A DNA stretch of 64,000 nt from Clostridia bacterium (GCA_017399225.1 JAFQEB010000009.1:25852-89851), one strand, 5' to 3'. Positions 40,782-50,162 are shown, counted from the first letter of the stretch. Numbers and translations: made by a program. Notes: generated by a model from the letters alone, not told the origin.

Positions 40782-43388
40782 TTACAGTTTGCGCGCTTTC
40801 TCCCTAAGGAGGAAGAGCTTATTGATGGCGTCCATGGGCGTGAGGGCCATGACGTCGATGGACTGCAGCTCGTTGATGATCTCCGTCTTGGCGAAGTCGA
40901 AGAGGTTGACCTGCTCGTCCGGGCGCTTTTCGCTCTCCTCCAGGATGTTCTGGCCGATGCCCTTCTGGTTGATGTTGCTGACCTCCAGGCGGGCCTGGAT
41001 CTCGTGGGCGCGTACCAGCACCGGGCGCGGGACGCCGGCGAGTCTGGCAACATGGATACCGAAGGACTTATCCGCACCGCCACGGATGATCTTGCGCAGG
41101 AAGATCACGTCCTCGCCGTGCTCGCGGACGGAAATACAATAGTTCTCCACGCCATCGATGTGACCCTCCAGCTCGGAAAGCTCGTGGTAATGGGTCGCAA
41201 ATAGTGTCTTTGCGCCGGACTTATCCTTGTCGGTGAGGTATTCCACCACCGCCCAGGCGATGGACAGGCCGTCAAAGGTGGAGGTGCCGCGGCCGATCTC
41301 ATCCAGGATGACGAGGGACTTGGCCGTCGCGTTGCGCAGGATGTAGGCGGTCTCGCTCATTTCCACCATGAAGGTGGACTGGCCGGACGCCAGATCGTCC
41401 GACGCGCCGACTCGGGTGAAAATGCGGTCGACGATCGGGATATTTGCCGTATCCGCCGGCACGAAGGAACCGATGTGGGCCATCAGGGTGATCAGCGCCA
41501 CCTGGCGCATATAGGTGGATTTACCGGCCATGTTGGGACCGGTGATGATGCACATGCGCTGGCCGTCGCCATTCATGTGGGTATCATTGGGCACGAAGCC
41601 GCCCTCGGTCATGGACTGCTCCACCACCGGATGCCGGCCCTCGGTGATCTCCAGAACGCCCTCATCGTTGATCTGGGGACGGACGTAGTGGTTGTTCACC
41701 GCCACGCGGGCCAGGGAGAGCAGCGCGTCCAGCGTTTTAAGGGCCATGGCCGTCTTCTGGATGCGGCTGATCTCTCCGGCGATCTTTTCGCGGATCTCCG
41801 TGAACAGCTGCAGTTCCAGCCGCACGGACTGCTCCTGGGCGCCTACGATCTTGGTCTCGATCTCCTTGAGCTCGGGGGTCATGTAGCGCTCGCAGTTGGC
41901 CAGGGTCTGCTTGCGGACGTAGCGCAGGGGCACCAGGTCGTAATAGGACTTGGTGACCTCGATATAGTAGCCGAAAACCTTGTTGTACTGCACCCGCAGA
42001 TTGCGGATACCGGTTTCCTCCCGCTCCCGCTGCTCCAGCTCCACGATCCACTGCTTGCCGCTGGTGGAGGCCAGGCGGTATTCGTCCAGCATGGCGCTGT
42101 AGCCGTCGCGGATGATGCCGCCCTCTGTGATGGCGATGGGGGCGTCGGGATGGATCGCCCGCTCCAGAAGGGCGGTCAGCTCCTCCAGCGGATCCAGGGA
42201 AGCGCAGATCTCCCGCACGGCATCGCTCCGGCAATCCGTCAGCAGTTCGCGGATGGCCGGCACCTTCTGCAGGGATGCGCACAGGGCCAGGCAATCGCGG
42301 GCGCTCAGGGACTTGTAGGCCACCTTGGACAGAAGACGCTCCACGTCGTAGACGCCCTGCAGCTCGTCCAGGAGGGTCATGGTCAGCACATGCTGCCCGG
42401 CGAATTCCTCCACCGCATCCAGGCGGCGCTCGATCTTCGCCCGGTTCACCAGGGGCTGCTCAATCCAGGAGCGCAGCAGGCGGCCGCCCATGGCCGTGGC
42501 GGTCTTGTCCATCAGGGCAAGGAGGCTCCCCTTGCGGCTGCGGCCACGGATGGATTCGGTCAGCTCCAGGTTGCGGCGGGTGTTGCGATCCAGCAGCATC
42601 GTCTCGCTGCCCTGATAAATACGCAGCTCCGTGATGTGCTGCAGGGTGTTCTTCTGCGTTTCGGAAAGATAGCGCATCAGCGCGCCGGCGGCGCAGGCAG
42701 CGGCCTTGTATTCCTCGCTCAGCCCCAAAGGCGACAGATCGCTGAGCCGGAAATGGCGGCAGAGAGCCTCCGTGGCATTGGCCAGCTGATACCAGGCGCC
42801 GGGCTGCTCGGAGACGCTCTGCATCTCTCGGCCGGTACAGCTGCGCATCCTGACCATATCGGAAACGATGATCTCCATGGGTGCGATGCGGGCCAGCTCG
42901 TCCGACAAGGTATCCTCGGGGTTCGTGACCTCATGGACAAAGAACTCGCCGGTGGAAACGTCCGCAAAGGCAAGGCCAGCCCGGTCAGAGGCAAAGCAGA
43001 CGGAGAGAAGGAAGTTGTTCGCCTTCTCGTCCAGCATATTGCTCTCGATGACCGTGCCCGGGGTGATGATGCGGGTGATGCCCCGCTGCACCAGCCCCTT
43101 GGCCAGGGCCGGATCCTCCATCTGCTCGCAGATCGCCACGCGGTAACCCTTGGAGATCAGGCGCTCGACATAGGTATCCACCGCATGGTGGGGCACGCCG
43201 CACATGGGGGCGCGCTCCTCCAGGCCGCAGTCACGGCCCGTCAGCGTCAGCTCCAGCTCGCGGGAAACGAGCTTGGCGTCATCAAAGAACATCTCGTAAA
43301 AGTCACCGAGACGGAAAAAGAGCAGGCAATCCTTGTTCTCTGCTTTGAGCTGCAGGTATTGCTGCATCATCGGCGTCAAACCAGCCAT
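40782..43388 (-). CDS. mutS: DNA mismatch repair protein MutS
   Basis: An 868-residue mismatch sensor. The mismatch-reading F-x-E motif is in FRLGDFYEMFFDDA at the N terminus; connector, lever and clamp domains follow; the C-terminal ABC ATPase has Walker A GPNMAGKSTYM, the signature region, and Walker B SLVILDEIGRGTSTFDG. Length agrees with the MutS1 family. It is transcribed together with mutL downstream and the YlbF/YmcA family gene upstream, as in B. subtilis. Confidence 0.97.
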   Translation of the reverse strand: MAGLTPMMQQYLQLKAENKDCLLFFRLGDFYEMFFDDAKLVSRELELTLTGRDCGLEERAPMCGVPHHAVDTYVERLISKGYRVAICEQMEDPALAKGLVQRGITRIITPGTVIESNMLDEKANNFLLSVCFASDRAGLAFADVSTGEFFVHEVTNPEDTLSDELARIAPMEIIVSDMVRMRSCTGREMQSVSEQPGAWYQLANATEALCRHFRLSDLSPLGLSEEYKAAACAAGALMRYLSETQKNTLQHITELRIYQGSETMLLDRNTRRNLELTESIRGRSRKGSLLALMDKTATAMGGRLLRSWIEQPLVNRAKIERRLDAVEEFAGQHVLTMTLLDELQGVYDVERLLSKVAYKSLSARDCLALCASLQKVPAIRELLTDCRSDAVREICASLDPLEELTALLERAIHPDAPIAITEGGIIRDGYSAMLDEYRLASTSGKQWIVELEQREREETGIRNLRVQYNKVFGYYIEVTKSYYDLVPLRYVRKQTLANCERYMTPELKEIETKIVGAQEQSVRLELQLFTEIREKIAGEISRIQKTAMALKTLDALLSLARVAVNNHYVRPQINDEGVLEITEGRHPVVEQSMTEGGFVPNDTHMNGDGQRMCIITGPNMAGKSTYMRQVALITLMAHIGSFVPADTANIPIVDRIFTRVGASDDLASGQSTFMVEMSETAYILRNATAKSLVILDEIGRGTSTFDGLSIAWAVVEYLTDKDKSGAKTLFATHYHELSELEGHIDGVENYCISVREHGEDVIFLRKIIRGGADKSFGIHVARLAGVPRPVLVRAHEIQARLEVSNINQKGIGQNILEESEKRPDEQVNLFDFAKTEIINELQSIDVMALTPMDAINKLFLLREKARKL

Positions 43389-43438
43389 GTATCGAATCTC
43401 CCTGTCTGTAGCTTGCGTGTTGCGTATTCTCTTCCAGC

Positions 43439-43834
43439 TTAGTGGCAGCCGCTGCAGGAGGCGCAGTTGCCGCTGCAGCCGCCCTCCTCCTCCGTTTCGC
43501 CTGTCACGACCAGGCGCAGGATGCGGTTGACGTTGTCCATCAGGTCGTTGTACTTCTGCTGTGCCTCCCGCAGCTGGATGATCAGCTCGTTTTCATCCAC
43601 GGCAGCCTGGGCGGCGGCGTAGGCCTGGCCGGCAGCGGCAAACTCGCCCTTGGCGGTATCCGGGTTGCGCAGCATGGCCTCGAAAGCGTCGCGCTTCTCT
43701 ACAAAGTCCGCAATGGCGGCAGCAGCAGAAGCGTCCGCCGTTACCTGCTTCTCCAGCTCCTGCATGTTCTGATAAAGACCGGTTTCCAAAATGGCCTCGG
43801 CCAGCGCCTGGGCCTTGAGCATTACTTCACGCAT
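43439..43834 (-). CDS. YlbF/YmcA (RicF/RicA) family protein with C-terminal Cys cluster
   Basis: A 131-residue helical protein of the DUF964 family (MREVMLKAQALAEAILETGL, then KRDAFEAMLRNPDTA). In B. subtilis RicA/RicF/RicT form an Fe-S-containing complex that modulates RNase Y-dependent mRNA maturation and, indirectly, sporulation and biofilm formation. The C terminus here is a dense cysteine motif, CSGNCASCSGCH, which could hold an Fe-S cluster. ymcA lies between miaB and mutS in Bacillus, matching this position. Confidence 0.88.
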   Translation of the reverse strand: MREVMLKAQALAEAILETGLYQNMQELEKQVTADASAAAAIADFVEKRDAFEAMLRNPDTAKGEFAAAGQAYAAAQAAVDENELIIQLREAQQKYNDLMDNVNRILRLVVTGETEEEGGCSGNCASCSGCH

Positions 43835-43849
43835 ACTTGTTTACCTCCG

Positions 43850-45250
43850 TCAGATTCGTTCTGCCATCAGGGTGTTGTTCTTCAGGGCCGTGACGCGCAC
43901 ACGCACGATCTGCCCGATATCGTCTACCGTGCCCGGGAAGGTGATGGACACGCCATGCCGTCCGTGGCCCGAAACAGCCTTGTCGCTGCGGCGGCTCAGG
44001 CCCTCCACCAGCACCTCTTCCTCGGTGTTCAGGAAGCGGGCCATGGCCTTGCGCTGGCTATCCTCCTGGGCGGCGATCAGGCGCTTGATGCGGTCGGTGG
44101 CCACGTCCTCGGGAATCTGATCCTCCATGGAGGCGGCCACGGTGCCCGTGCGGGGCGAGTAGATAAAGGTGAAGGCCGAGTCGTAGCCGACCTCCTCCAC
44201 AATGGACAGTGTGTCCAGGAACTGCTCCTCCGTTTCACCGGGGAAGCCGACGATGATGTCCGTCGTCAGACCGATGCCCGGCACCGCTGCGCGGAGCTTG
44301 CGCACCTTGTCCAGGTACGCTTCGCGGGTGTAGCGGCGGTTCATGCGGCGCAGGATCTCGTCGTTGCCGTGCTGCACCGGCAGGTGGAACTGGGGCAGGA
44401 TGTGCTTCGACGCGCCCAGCACCTCGATCAGCTCGTCGGAGAGATCCTTGGGGTGGCTGGTCATGAAGCGGATGCGCGGGATGCCGATCTCGTCCAGGCG
44501 GCGCAGGAGCTCGGGGAAATTCATGCCGTTTTCGAGGCCCTTGCCGTAGCTGTTGACGTTTTGGCCCAGGAGCATGATCTCCTTGACGCCGGCGGCATGC
44601 AGGTCGCGCGCCTCGGCCAGGATGGCCTCCGGGTCGCGGGAGCGCTCCCGGCCGCGGACGTAGGGCACGATGCAGTAGCTGCAGAAATTGTCGCAGCCGT
44701 ACATGATGGTGATGTAGGCCGCGTCGGTACGCAGGCGCTTCACCGGGAGATCCTCGGCGATGGTATCCTCGTCCTCCACCACGACCACGGCACGGTCGGT
44801 GCTGATGGTTTCGTAAAGCAGCTGAGGCAGCTTCCACAGGTTGGAGGTGCCGAAGGCCAGGTCGATGAACTTGTACTGCCGGAGTATCTTCTCCGCCATG
44901 CCGGGCTGCTGGATCATGCAGCCGCACACGGCGATGATGAGGTTCGGATTCTGCTTGCGGACCTCCTTGAGCCAGGTTACGTTGCCCAGGGCCCGGCGCT
45001 CGGCATTGTCGCGCACGCAGCAGGTGTTGAAGATGACGAAGTCCGCCTCCTCGCGGGTGGGGGCCTCCGCCATGCCCATGTCCGCCAGCATACCGGCCAG
45101 CTTCTCCGAGTCGTGGGCGTTCATCTGGCAGCCGTAGGTGACGACGTGGTAGGAGCGGGGGCGATTCGCCATCGCGCTGACCCGGGCGGCATAGGCCCGC
45201 TGCTCAGCCAGCTGCTCCTGCGTGATATGAACAGGCTTGCGTTCAGCCAT
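43850..45250 (-). CDS. miaB: tRNA-2-methylthio-N6-dimethylallyladenosine synthase
   Basis: A 466-residue radical-SAM methylthiotransferase that adds the 2-methylthio group to i6A37 of tRNA. The N-terminal UPF0004 domain holds three cysteines for the auxiliary [4Fe-4S] cluster (VTYGCQMNAHDS, FNTCCVRDNAE, VCGCMIQ), the radical SAM cluster site is MYGCDNFCSYCIVPYVRG, and a TRAM domain closes the protein. It acts after MiaA, whose gene is further down the same strand. Confidence 0.96.
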   Translation of the reverse strand: MAERKPVHITQEQLAEQRAYAARVSAMANRPRSYHVVTYGCQMNAHDSEKLAGMLADMGMAEAPTREEADFVIFNTCCVRDNAERRALGNVTWLKEVRKQNPNLIIAVCGCMIQQPGMAEKILRQYKFIDLAFGTSNLWKLPQLLYETISTDRAVVVVEDEDTIAEDLPVKRLRTDAAYITIMYGCDNFCSYCIVPYVRGRERSRDPEAILAEARDLHAAGVKEIMLLGQNVNSYGKGLENGMNFPELLRRLDEIGIPRIRFMTSHPKDLSDELIEVLGASKHILPQFHLPVQHGNDEILRRMNRRYTREAYLDKVRKLRAAVPGIGLTTDIIVGFPGETEEQFLDTLSIVEEVGYDSAFTFIYSPRTGTVAASMEDQIPEDVATDRIKRLIAAQEDSQRKAMARFLNTEEEVLVEGLSRRSDKAVSGHGRHGVSITFPGTVDDIGQIVRVRVTALKNNTLMAERI

Positions 45251-45255
45251 GTTGA

Positions 45256-46401
45256 TTACTCCTTATCCGGCGCGGGGCCGGTTTCCTTTTTCATAACTTC
45301 CCGCAGCGGCGGGCGGGAGCGCCTGCGGGTCATCTCCACCAGACCCAGGGAGGTCAGGCCGTGAATGACCGTGCGGACGCGGTCGCTTTCAAAGCAGCGC
45401 TCCAGCTCCCCCAGCACCATGTGGCGGTGCTCCGGGGCGTGCATGTCGATCATATCGATGATGATGATGCCGGAGACGTTGCGCAGTCGCACCTGGCGGG
45501 CGATCTCGGCAGCGGCCTCCAGGTTCAGTTGGAGGATAGTGTCGGCCAGCTCCTTGTCGCCGGTGAATTTGGCGGTGTTCACGTCGATGACCGTCATCGC
45601 CTCGCAGGGGTCGAAGACCAGGTTGCCGCCGCTTTTGAGCCACACGCGGCGCTCCAGGCCCTGGGACAGTTGATTGCTGATGCGGCCCACATGGAAGAGG
45701 TTATCCCCCATCGTGAGCACCGGGGCGATGGGCTGCATACGCGCGGCCAGCTCTTCGCTGTTGGTGACGATGCGGTCGATGCCCCGGGGGCGGTAGTCGT
45801 CGATCACCGCATCCAGCAGCGTGCGCGGGGCGTGGATGACCGAGGGCGCATGGGCAGTGGGGGCAGCCCTCAATATCTCCTGCCAGGTGTTCCAGAGGGC
45901 CTCGGCTTCGGCGCGAAGAAGGCTCTCGTCTGCCTCCAGGGCGGAGGTGCGCATCACCAGGCCGAAGCGATCCTGGGCAATGTCGGCGCCCAGGACCTTC
46001 ATGCGCTTGCGGTCAGCCTCCTTGGAAATGCGGCTGGACACTGCGATCATCCGGGTCATGGGCGAAAGCAGCAGGTACTCGCCGCAGAGGTTCACGTCCC
46101 GGGACAGGAACGCGCCCTTGACGCCCTGGGCTTCCTTGCGCACCTGCACGAGGATGCGGTCGCCGCTGTTCAGCCGGGGCAAGTTCTTCGCGGCGTGCTC
46201 CTCCAGCGGGAGGAAGCCGGCCTTGTCCTGGCCGATGTTCACGAAGGCGGCCTTCATACCGGGGACGACGCGCTCCACGCGGCCCAGATAGATGGCCTCG
46301 GCGGAGCTGTTGCGCTCCTCGGGCAGGAACTCCACCAGGTGGCCGTCCTCGAGGATGGCGATCTCTCGGCGTTCGCCCTCGCGGATCCAGATTTCCCTCA
46401 T
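45256..46401 (-). CDS. rng: RNase E/G family endoribonuclease, short form without Zn-link
   Basis: A 381-residue protein with an S1-like RNA-binding domain (AIYLGRVERVVPGMKAAFVN) and the RNase E/G DNase I-like catalytic core: DPCEAMTVIDVNTAKFTGDK and IIIIDMIDM contain the two Mg-binding aspartates. Family members normally continue into a C-P-x-C-x-G zinc link; this protein ends just before it (MTRRRSRPPLREVMKKETGP). ATG at 46401 overlaps the previous stop by one base (TGATG). Confidence 0.88.
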   Translation of the reverse strand: MREIWIREGERREIAILEDGHLVEFLPEERNSSAEAIYLGRVERVVPGMKAAFVNIGQDKAGFLPLEEHAAKNLPRLNSGDRILVQVRKEAQGVKGAFLSRDVNLCGEYLLLSPMTRMIAVSSRISKEADRKRMKVLGADIAQDRFGLVMRTSALEADESLLRAEAEALWNTWQEILRAAPTAHAPSVIHAPRTLLDAVIDDYRPRGIDRIVTNSEELAARMQPIAPVLTMGDNLFHVGRISNQLSQGLERRVWLKSGGNLVFDPCEAMTVIDVNTAKFTGDKELADTILQLNLEAAAEIARQVRLRNVSGIIIIDMIDMHAPEHRHMVLGELERCFESDRVRTVIHGLTSLGLVEMTRRRSRPPLREVMKKETGPAPDKE

Positions 46402-47069
46402 CACAGCGTCTCCAGGGGGGCGAGGGCTCCCTCCTCCGTCAGGCCCAGCAGGCGGTTGCGCACCACCATGGCGCGGGGCGCTTCGGGCAGGGCGCAGAAG
46501 GCCGTCAGGGCCTCCAGCAGCATGCCGGGCTTGCAGGCCAGGCGCTCGGTCAGGGTCATGACGGCATGGATGGCGCAGCCCTCCACCGTCAGGGTGTGGA
46601 TCAGGGGGCGGATGTCCGTCTCCTTCATGCCGGACTTGGTCTTGCGCACGGCCATGATGGTCTCCTGCGCAAGGAAGGCGTCCAGCTTGTCCGCGATGGT
46701 TTGGGCGACAGCGGCGTCGTCCAGGGTCAGGGTGTAGTCGGCGGCCTGCACCTGCGCCATCAGGGCGATGTGCTGGTCGGGCAGCGCCCTGGCGGAGGAC
46801 AGCTGCATGTCCGGGGGCATGGCGGCATTCATGGCCGTGAGGAAGTCCGCCGGGGCGACCTCGCGCTCCAGCTGCACCTCCATGATCTCATGGGTGCCGG
46901 AGTAGCCCGTGGACAGGGCCGAGGCGAAGGTCAGCAGGATATGGGGGTTGAAGCCCTTCGAATAGCTGACCGGGAGCCCCGAGCGGCGCAGGGCGCGCTG
47001 TACGGCGCGCTGGATATCCAGGTGGCCGATGTGGCGCAGACGGGGGGATTTTTCAAATACTGCCATCAT
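46401..47069 (-). CDS. DUF2344 / TIGR03936 radical-SAM-linked protein
   Basis: A 222-residue protein. FEKSPRLRHIGHLDIQRAVQ and RRSGLPVSYSKGFNPHILLT are the DUF2344 signature. The family is almost always encoded next to, or fused with, the TIGR03960 radical SAM protein upstream, and ahead of RNase E/G, as here; it may be part of an RNA or ribosome modification system, but no activity is proven. The ATG overlaps the radical SAM stop as ATGA, so coupling is likely. The longer frame runs inside the previous gene. Confidence 0.88.
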   Translation of the reverse strand: MMAVFEKSPRLRHIGHLDIQRAVQRALRRSGLPVSYSKGFNPHILLTFASALSTGYSGTHEIMEVQLEREVAPADFLTAMNAAMPPDMQLSSARALPDQHIALMAQVQAADYTLTLDDAAVAQTIADKLDAFLAQETIMAVRKTKSGMKETDIRPLIHTLTVEGCAIHAVMTLTERLACKPGMLLEALTAFCALPEAPRAMVVRNRLLGLTEEGALAPLETL

Positions 47070-48910
47070 CCGCAAAACGAACACACTCCCTTGAAGCGCT
47101 GCAGGCCGCAGCCGTTGCAGCCCTTGCGGCAATCCTTGGTGGTAGCGGCCTTATCGGCCTTTTCCTTTTCGCGCCAGAGGAACTCCTTGGTCACGCCGCA
47201 GTCGATGATATCCCAGGGCATGATCTCGTCCTTCTCGCGGCGGCGGAAGGCATAGAAGGCCGGGTCGACGCCGGTCTCGGCGAATGCCTCGCGCCAGGCC
47301 TCGTACTTGAAGTGCTCGCCCCAGCTGTCCAGCATACAGCCCTTTTCAAAGGCACGCAGCAGCACCTTGCCCAGACGGCGGTCGCCGCGGGCGAAGCAGG
47401 CCTCCAGGTAGCTCAGGTCGCTCTCGTGGTAGTTGAAGTTGACGCCCTTGACCTGCTTGAGGGCCGCGACGAGGTGCTTCTGCTTTTCGCGCACGACCTC
47501 CTGGGTATCCTGGGGTTCCCACTGGAAGGGGGTGAAGGGCTTGGGCACGAAGACCGAGGCGCTGCAGGTGACGCGCAGGCCCTTGGCACGCTGCTCCTTG
47601 GGCACGGCGAAGTACTCGCGGGTGACCTTGCGGGCCAGATCGGCGATGCCGTCCAGATCCTCGTAGGTTTCGGTGGGCAAGCCCATCATGAAGTACAGCT
47701 TCACAGAAGACCAGCCGCCCTGGAAGGCGTCGCGCACCTTTTCGATCAGATCCTCCTCGGTGACGCCCTTGTTGATCACGTCGCGCAGGCGCTGGGTGCC
47801 GGCTTCGGGAGCGAAGGTCAGGGAGGTCTTGCGCTCCTTCTGCGTCTCCTCCAGGGAATCCTTAAGGATGGAGTCCAGGCGCAGGCTGGGCAGGCTGATG
47901 GAGACGCGCTTTTCCTTCATGCGGCGGATCAGCTCGCGGATCAGCTCCGCCAGGCAGGTATAGTCGCCGGAGGACAGGCTGGAGAGGCTGATGTCCTCGT
48001 AGCCGGTGGCGTTTTCGAGGGACACGGCCAAATCGGCCAGGCGCTCCAGGCTCCGTTCGCGCACGGGGCGGTAGAGCATACCCGCCTGGCAGAAGCGGCA
48101 GCCGCGGGTGCAGCCGCGCATGATCTCCAGCATGATGCGGTCGTGGACGATCTCGGTGTAGGGCACGGGGATCTCCGTGGGATAGTACGTCTCGTCCAGA
48201 TCGGTGATGATGGCCTTCAGCACCTTTTCGGGGGCCTCTGCGCAGTTGGGCGTCATGGAGGCGATGGTGCCGTCCTCGTTGTACGTGACGTCGTAGAGGG
48301 CGGGCACGTACACGCCCTGCACCTTGCACAGGGCTTTGAGGATCTCCAGGCGGGTTTTGCCGGCTTTACGGCCTTCCATAATGACGCGGTTCAGCTCGAG
48401 GATCTGCTCCTCGCCGTCGCCGACCATGAAGGCGTCGATGAAGTCCGCCAGGGGTTCGGGGTTGAAGGCGCAGGGGCCGCCGACGACGACGATGGGCGCA
48501 TCCTCGGCGCGGTCGGCATTCAGGATTGGGATGCAGCCGAGCTTCAGCATCGCGAGGATGTTGGTGTAGCTCATCTCGTACTGCAGCGTGAAGCCAACCA
48601 CGTCGAACTGATGCAGGGGCGTGCGGCTCTCCAGGGAGAAGAGGGGCACGTTTTCCTCCTCCATCAGGGCCTTCATATCCACCCAGGGCATACACACGCG
48701 CTCGCAGAGCATGTCGGGCTCCTTGTTGATGCCGTGGTAGAGAATCTTCATGCCCAGGTGGGACATGGCGATCTCATAGGTATCGGGGAAGCAGAAGGCG
48801 AAGTGGAGGGCGGCCTCGTCCCAGCTTTTCACCGTCGTGTTCATCTCGCCGCCGGTGTAGCGGGGGGCCTTTTGCACCTTCTCCAGCATCGCTTCGATCT
48901 TTTCGTTCAT
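47066..48910 (-). CDS. TIGR03960-family radical SAM protein
   Basis: A 614-residue protein. An N-terminal B12-binding-like Rossmann domain (FCFPDTYEIAMSHLGMKILY) precedes the radical SAM core with MRGCTRGCRFCQAGMLYRPV, the C-x3-C-x2-C cluster motif. The C terminus has extra cysteines (KGCNGCGLQRFKGVCSFCG). This family is widespread in Clostridia, usually with DUF2344, and its substrate is unknown. ATG at 48910 is used; a TTG two codons upstream (48916) is better spaced from AAGGAGG and may be the real start. Confidence 0.9.
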   Translation of the reverse strand: MNEKIEAMLEKVQKAPRYTGGEMNTTVKSWDEAALHFAFCFPDTYEIAMSHLGMKILYHGINKEPDMLCERVCMPWVDMKALMEEENVPLFSLESRTPLHQFDVVGFTLQYEMSYTNILAMLKLGCIPILNADRAEDAPIVVVGGPCAFNPEPLADFIDAFMVGDGEEQILELNRVIMEGRKAGKTRLEILKALCKVQGVYVPALYDVTYNEDGTIASMTPNCAEAPEKVLKAIITDLDETYYPTEIPVPYTEIVHDRIMLEIMRGCTRGCRFCQAGMLYRPVRERSLERLADLAVSLENATGYEDISLSSLSSGDYTCLAELIRELIRRMKEKRVSISLPSLRLDSILKDSLEETQKERKTSLTFAPEAGTQRLRDVINKGVTEEDLIEKVRDAFQGGWSSVKLYFMMGLPTETYEDLDGIADLARKVTREYFAVPKEQRAKGLRVTCSASVFVPKPFTPFQWEPQDTQEVVREKQKHLVAALKQVKGVNFNYHESDLSYLEACFARGDRRLGKVLLRAFEKGCMLDSWGEHFKYEAWREAFAETGVDPAFYAFRRREKDEIMPWDIIDCGVTKEFLWREKEKADKAATTKDCRKGCNGCGLQRFKGVCSFCG

Positions 48911-48996
48911 CGTCAAAGCCGTTTCCTCCTTCGGGGAAGCTATATGGTGACTGCGGCGTTTTTGCCGCCGCACAAGGGCATAATCACGCACCTTAT

Positions 48997-49025
48997 AATG
49001 TACCATTTTTCGCGGGTTTGGTCAA
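48997..49025 (-). promoter_or_regulatory. Promoter of the radical SAM-led operon
   Basis: TTGACC (49020-49025) and TACATT (48997-49002) on the minus strand with a 17-base spacer. Confidence 0.6.
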
Positions 49026-49083
49026 TGGTTTTGGGGTGGAAACTTTGCCTGTCCGGCCCTGTGTCGGCTTTGGGACGCCCCGG

Positions 49084-49114
49084 TGTATCTTTCAGGCGCG
49101 CAGATGTATCTTTC
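49084..49114. promoter_or_regulatory. Paired direct repeats between divergent promoters
   Basis: TGTATCTTTC occurs twice, 21 bases apart (two helical turns), between the hflK promoter and the divergent radical SAM promoter. Confidence 0.5.
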
Positions 49115-49121
49115 GTGCATT

Positions 49122-49150
49122 TTGCATTCCATCCGGCGCCGGATTATGCT
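49122..49150 (+). promoter_or_regulatory. hflKC promoter
   Basis: TTGCAT and TATGCT are 17 bases apart, about 50 bases upstream of hflK. A second possible -10 (TATACT) follows immediately. Confidence 0.6.
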
Positions 49151-49202
49151 ATACTTACCAGCGTAGTCATTTCCAAAGCGCTTTGAAAGGAGCGAACCAT
49201 TG

Positions 49203-50162
49203 ATGAAGAAAATGAAGCTGCCCGTGCTGCTGGTGTTGGCGGCGGTGCTGCTGGCGGGCCTGATCGCCCTGACCGGCTTCTACCGCGTCGGACAGGGCGA
49301 GGAAGCCCTGGAGCTGACCTTCGGCAAGGTGACCGGCAAGCACGGCCCCGGCCTGTACTGGCATATGCCCGGCATCCAGTCGGTGATCAGCGAGTCCGTG
49401 ACCACCATCCATACCAAGGAATACGGCTTCCGCACCACCCGTCAGGGCAGCGCCGGCCGCGCGGCCACCTACATGGACGAGGAGGACGAGGGCGTGATGC
49501 TCACCTCCGACAACTCCATCGTGTCCCTGGAGGCCATCTACACCTACTCCATCCGCGATGTGGAGCAGTACACATTCGACGTGGATCAGCCTGAGGAGAC
49601 CCTGCAGCTGGCCTTTGAGGCCGTCATCCGCCGCAACATCCAGAACCGTACGCTGGACGACGCGCTGCTGAACAAGGAGCAGATCGAGATCGAGGTGCTG
49701 CCGGATTTCCAGAACCTGATCGACAGCTACGACATGGGCGTGAAGATCCTGAGCGTGCGCATCCAGAACATCACCGTGCCCGAAGCGGTGGCCAGCGCGT
49801 ATGAGGACGTCAACAACGCTATGAACGAGAAGACGAAGCGCCTGGATGAGGCGGAGCGCTACAAGAACAGCGTCCTGCCCTCCGCGCGCTCCAACGCCTA
49901 CCTGCTCGTCTCCGAGGCAGAGGCCTACCGTGCGGAGACCGTCGCTGCGGCACAGGCGGATGTGGCGGTCTTCAACGCCATCTACGAGGAATACAAGACC
50001 AACCCGGATATCATGCGCACCCGTCTGATGATCGAAACGCTGGAGGAAGTGCTTGCCTCCCCTGCACAGCTGTACATCGTCGACGGTCAGACCACCCGCC
50101 TGCTGACGCTCAATGACGCTACGCAGGCCGAGGCCGCAGCCGCTGCAGGAGGTGACAAGTAA
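49203..50162 (+). CDS. hflK: FtsH protease modulator HflK
   Basis: A 319-residue SPFH/band-7 protein with an N-terminal membrane anchor (LPVLLVLAAVLLAGLIALTG). FYRVGQGEEALELTFGKVTG then GPGLYWHMPGIQ is the band-7 entry; a long helical segment (EKTKRLDEAERYKNSVLP) follows. HflK and HflC form a large membrane cage that controls FtsH in E. coli. AAAGGAG lies upstream; a TTG at 49200 is an alternative start with tighter spacing. The stop overlaps the hflC start by one base (TAATG). Confidence 0.9.
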   Translation: MKKMKLPVLLVLAAVLLAGLIALTGFYRVGQGEEALELTFGKVTGKHGPGLYWHMPGIQSVISESVTTIHTKEYGFRTTRQGSAGRAATYMDEEDEGVMLTSDNSIVSLEAIYTYSIRDVEQYTFDVDQPEETLQLAFEAVIRRNIQNRTLDDALLNKEQIEIEVLPDFQNLIDSYDMGVKILSVRIQNITVPEAVASAYEDVNNAMNEKTKRLDEAERYKNSVLPSARSNAYLLVSEAEAYRAETVAAAQADVAVFNAIYEEYKTNPDIMRTRLMIETLEEVLASPAQLYIVDGQTTRLLTLNDATQAEAAAAAGGDK

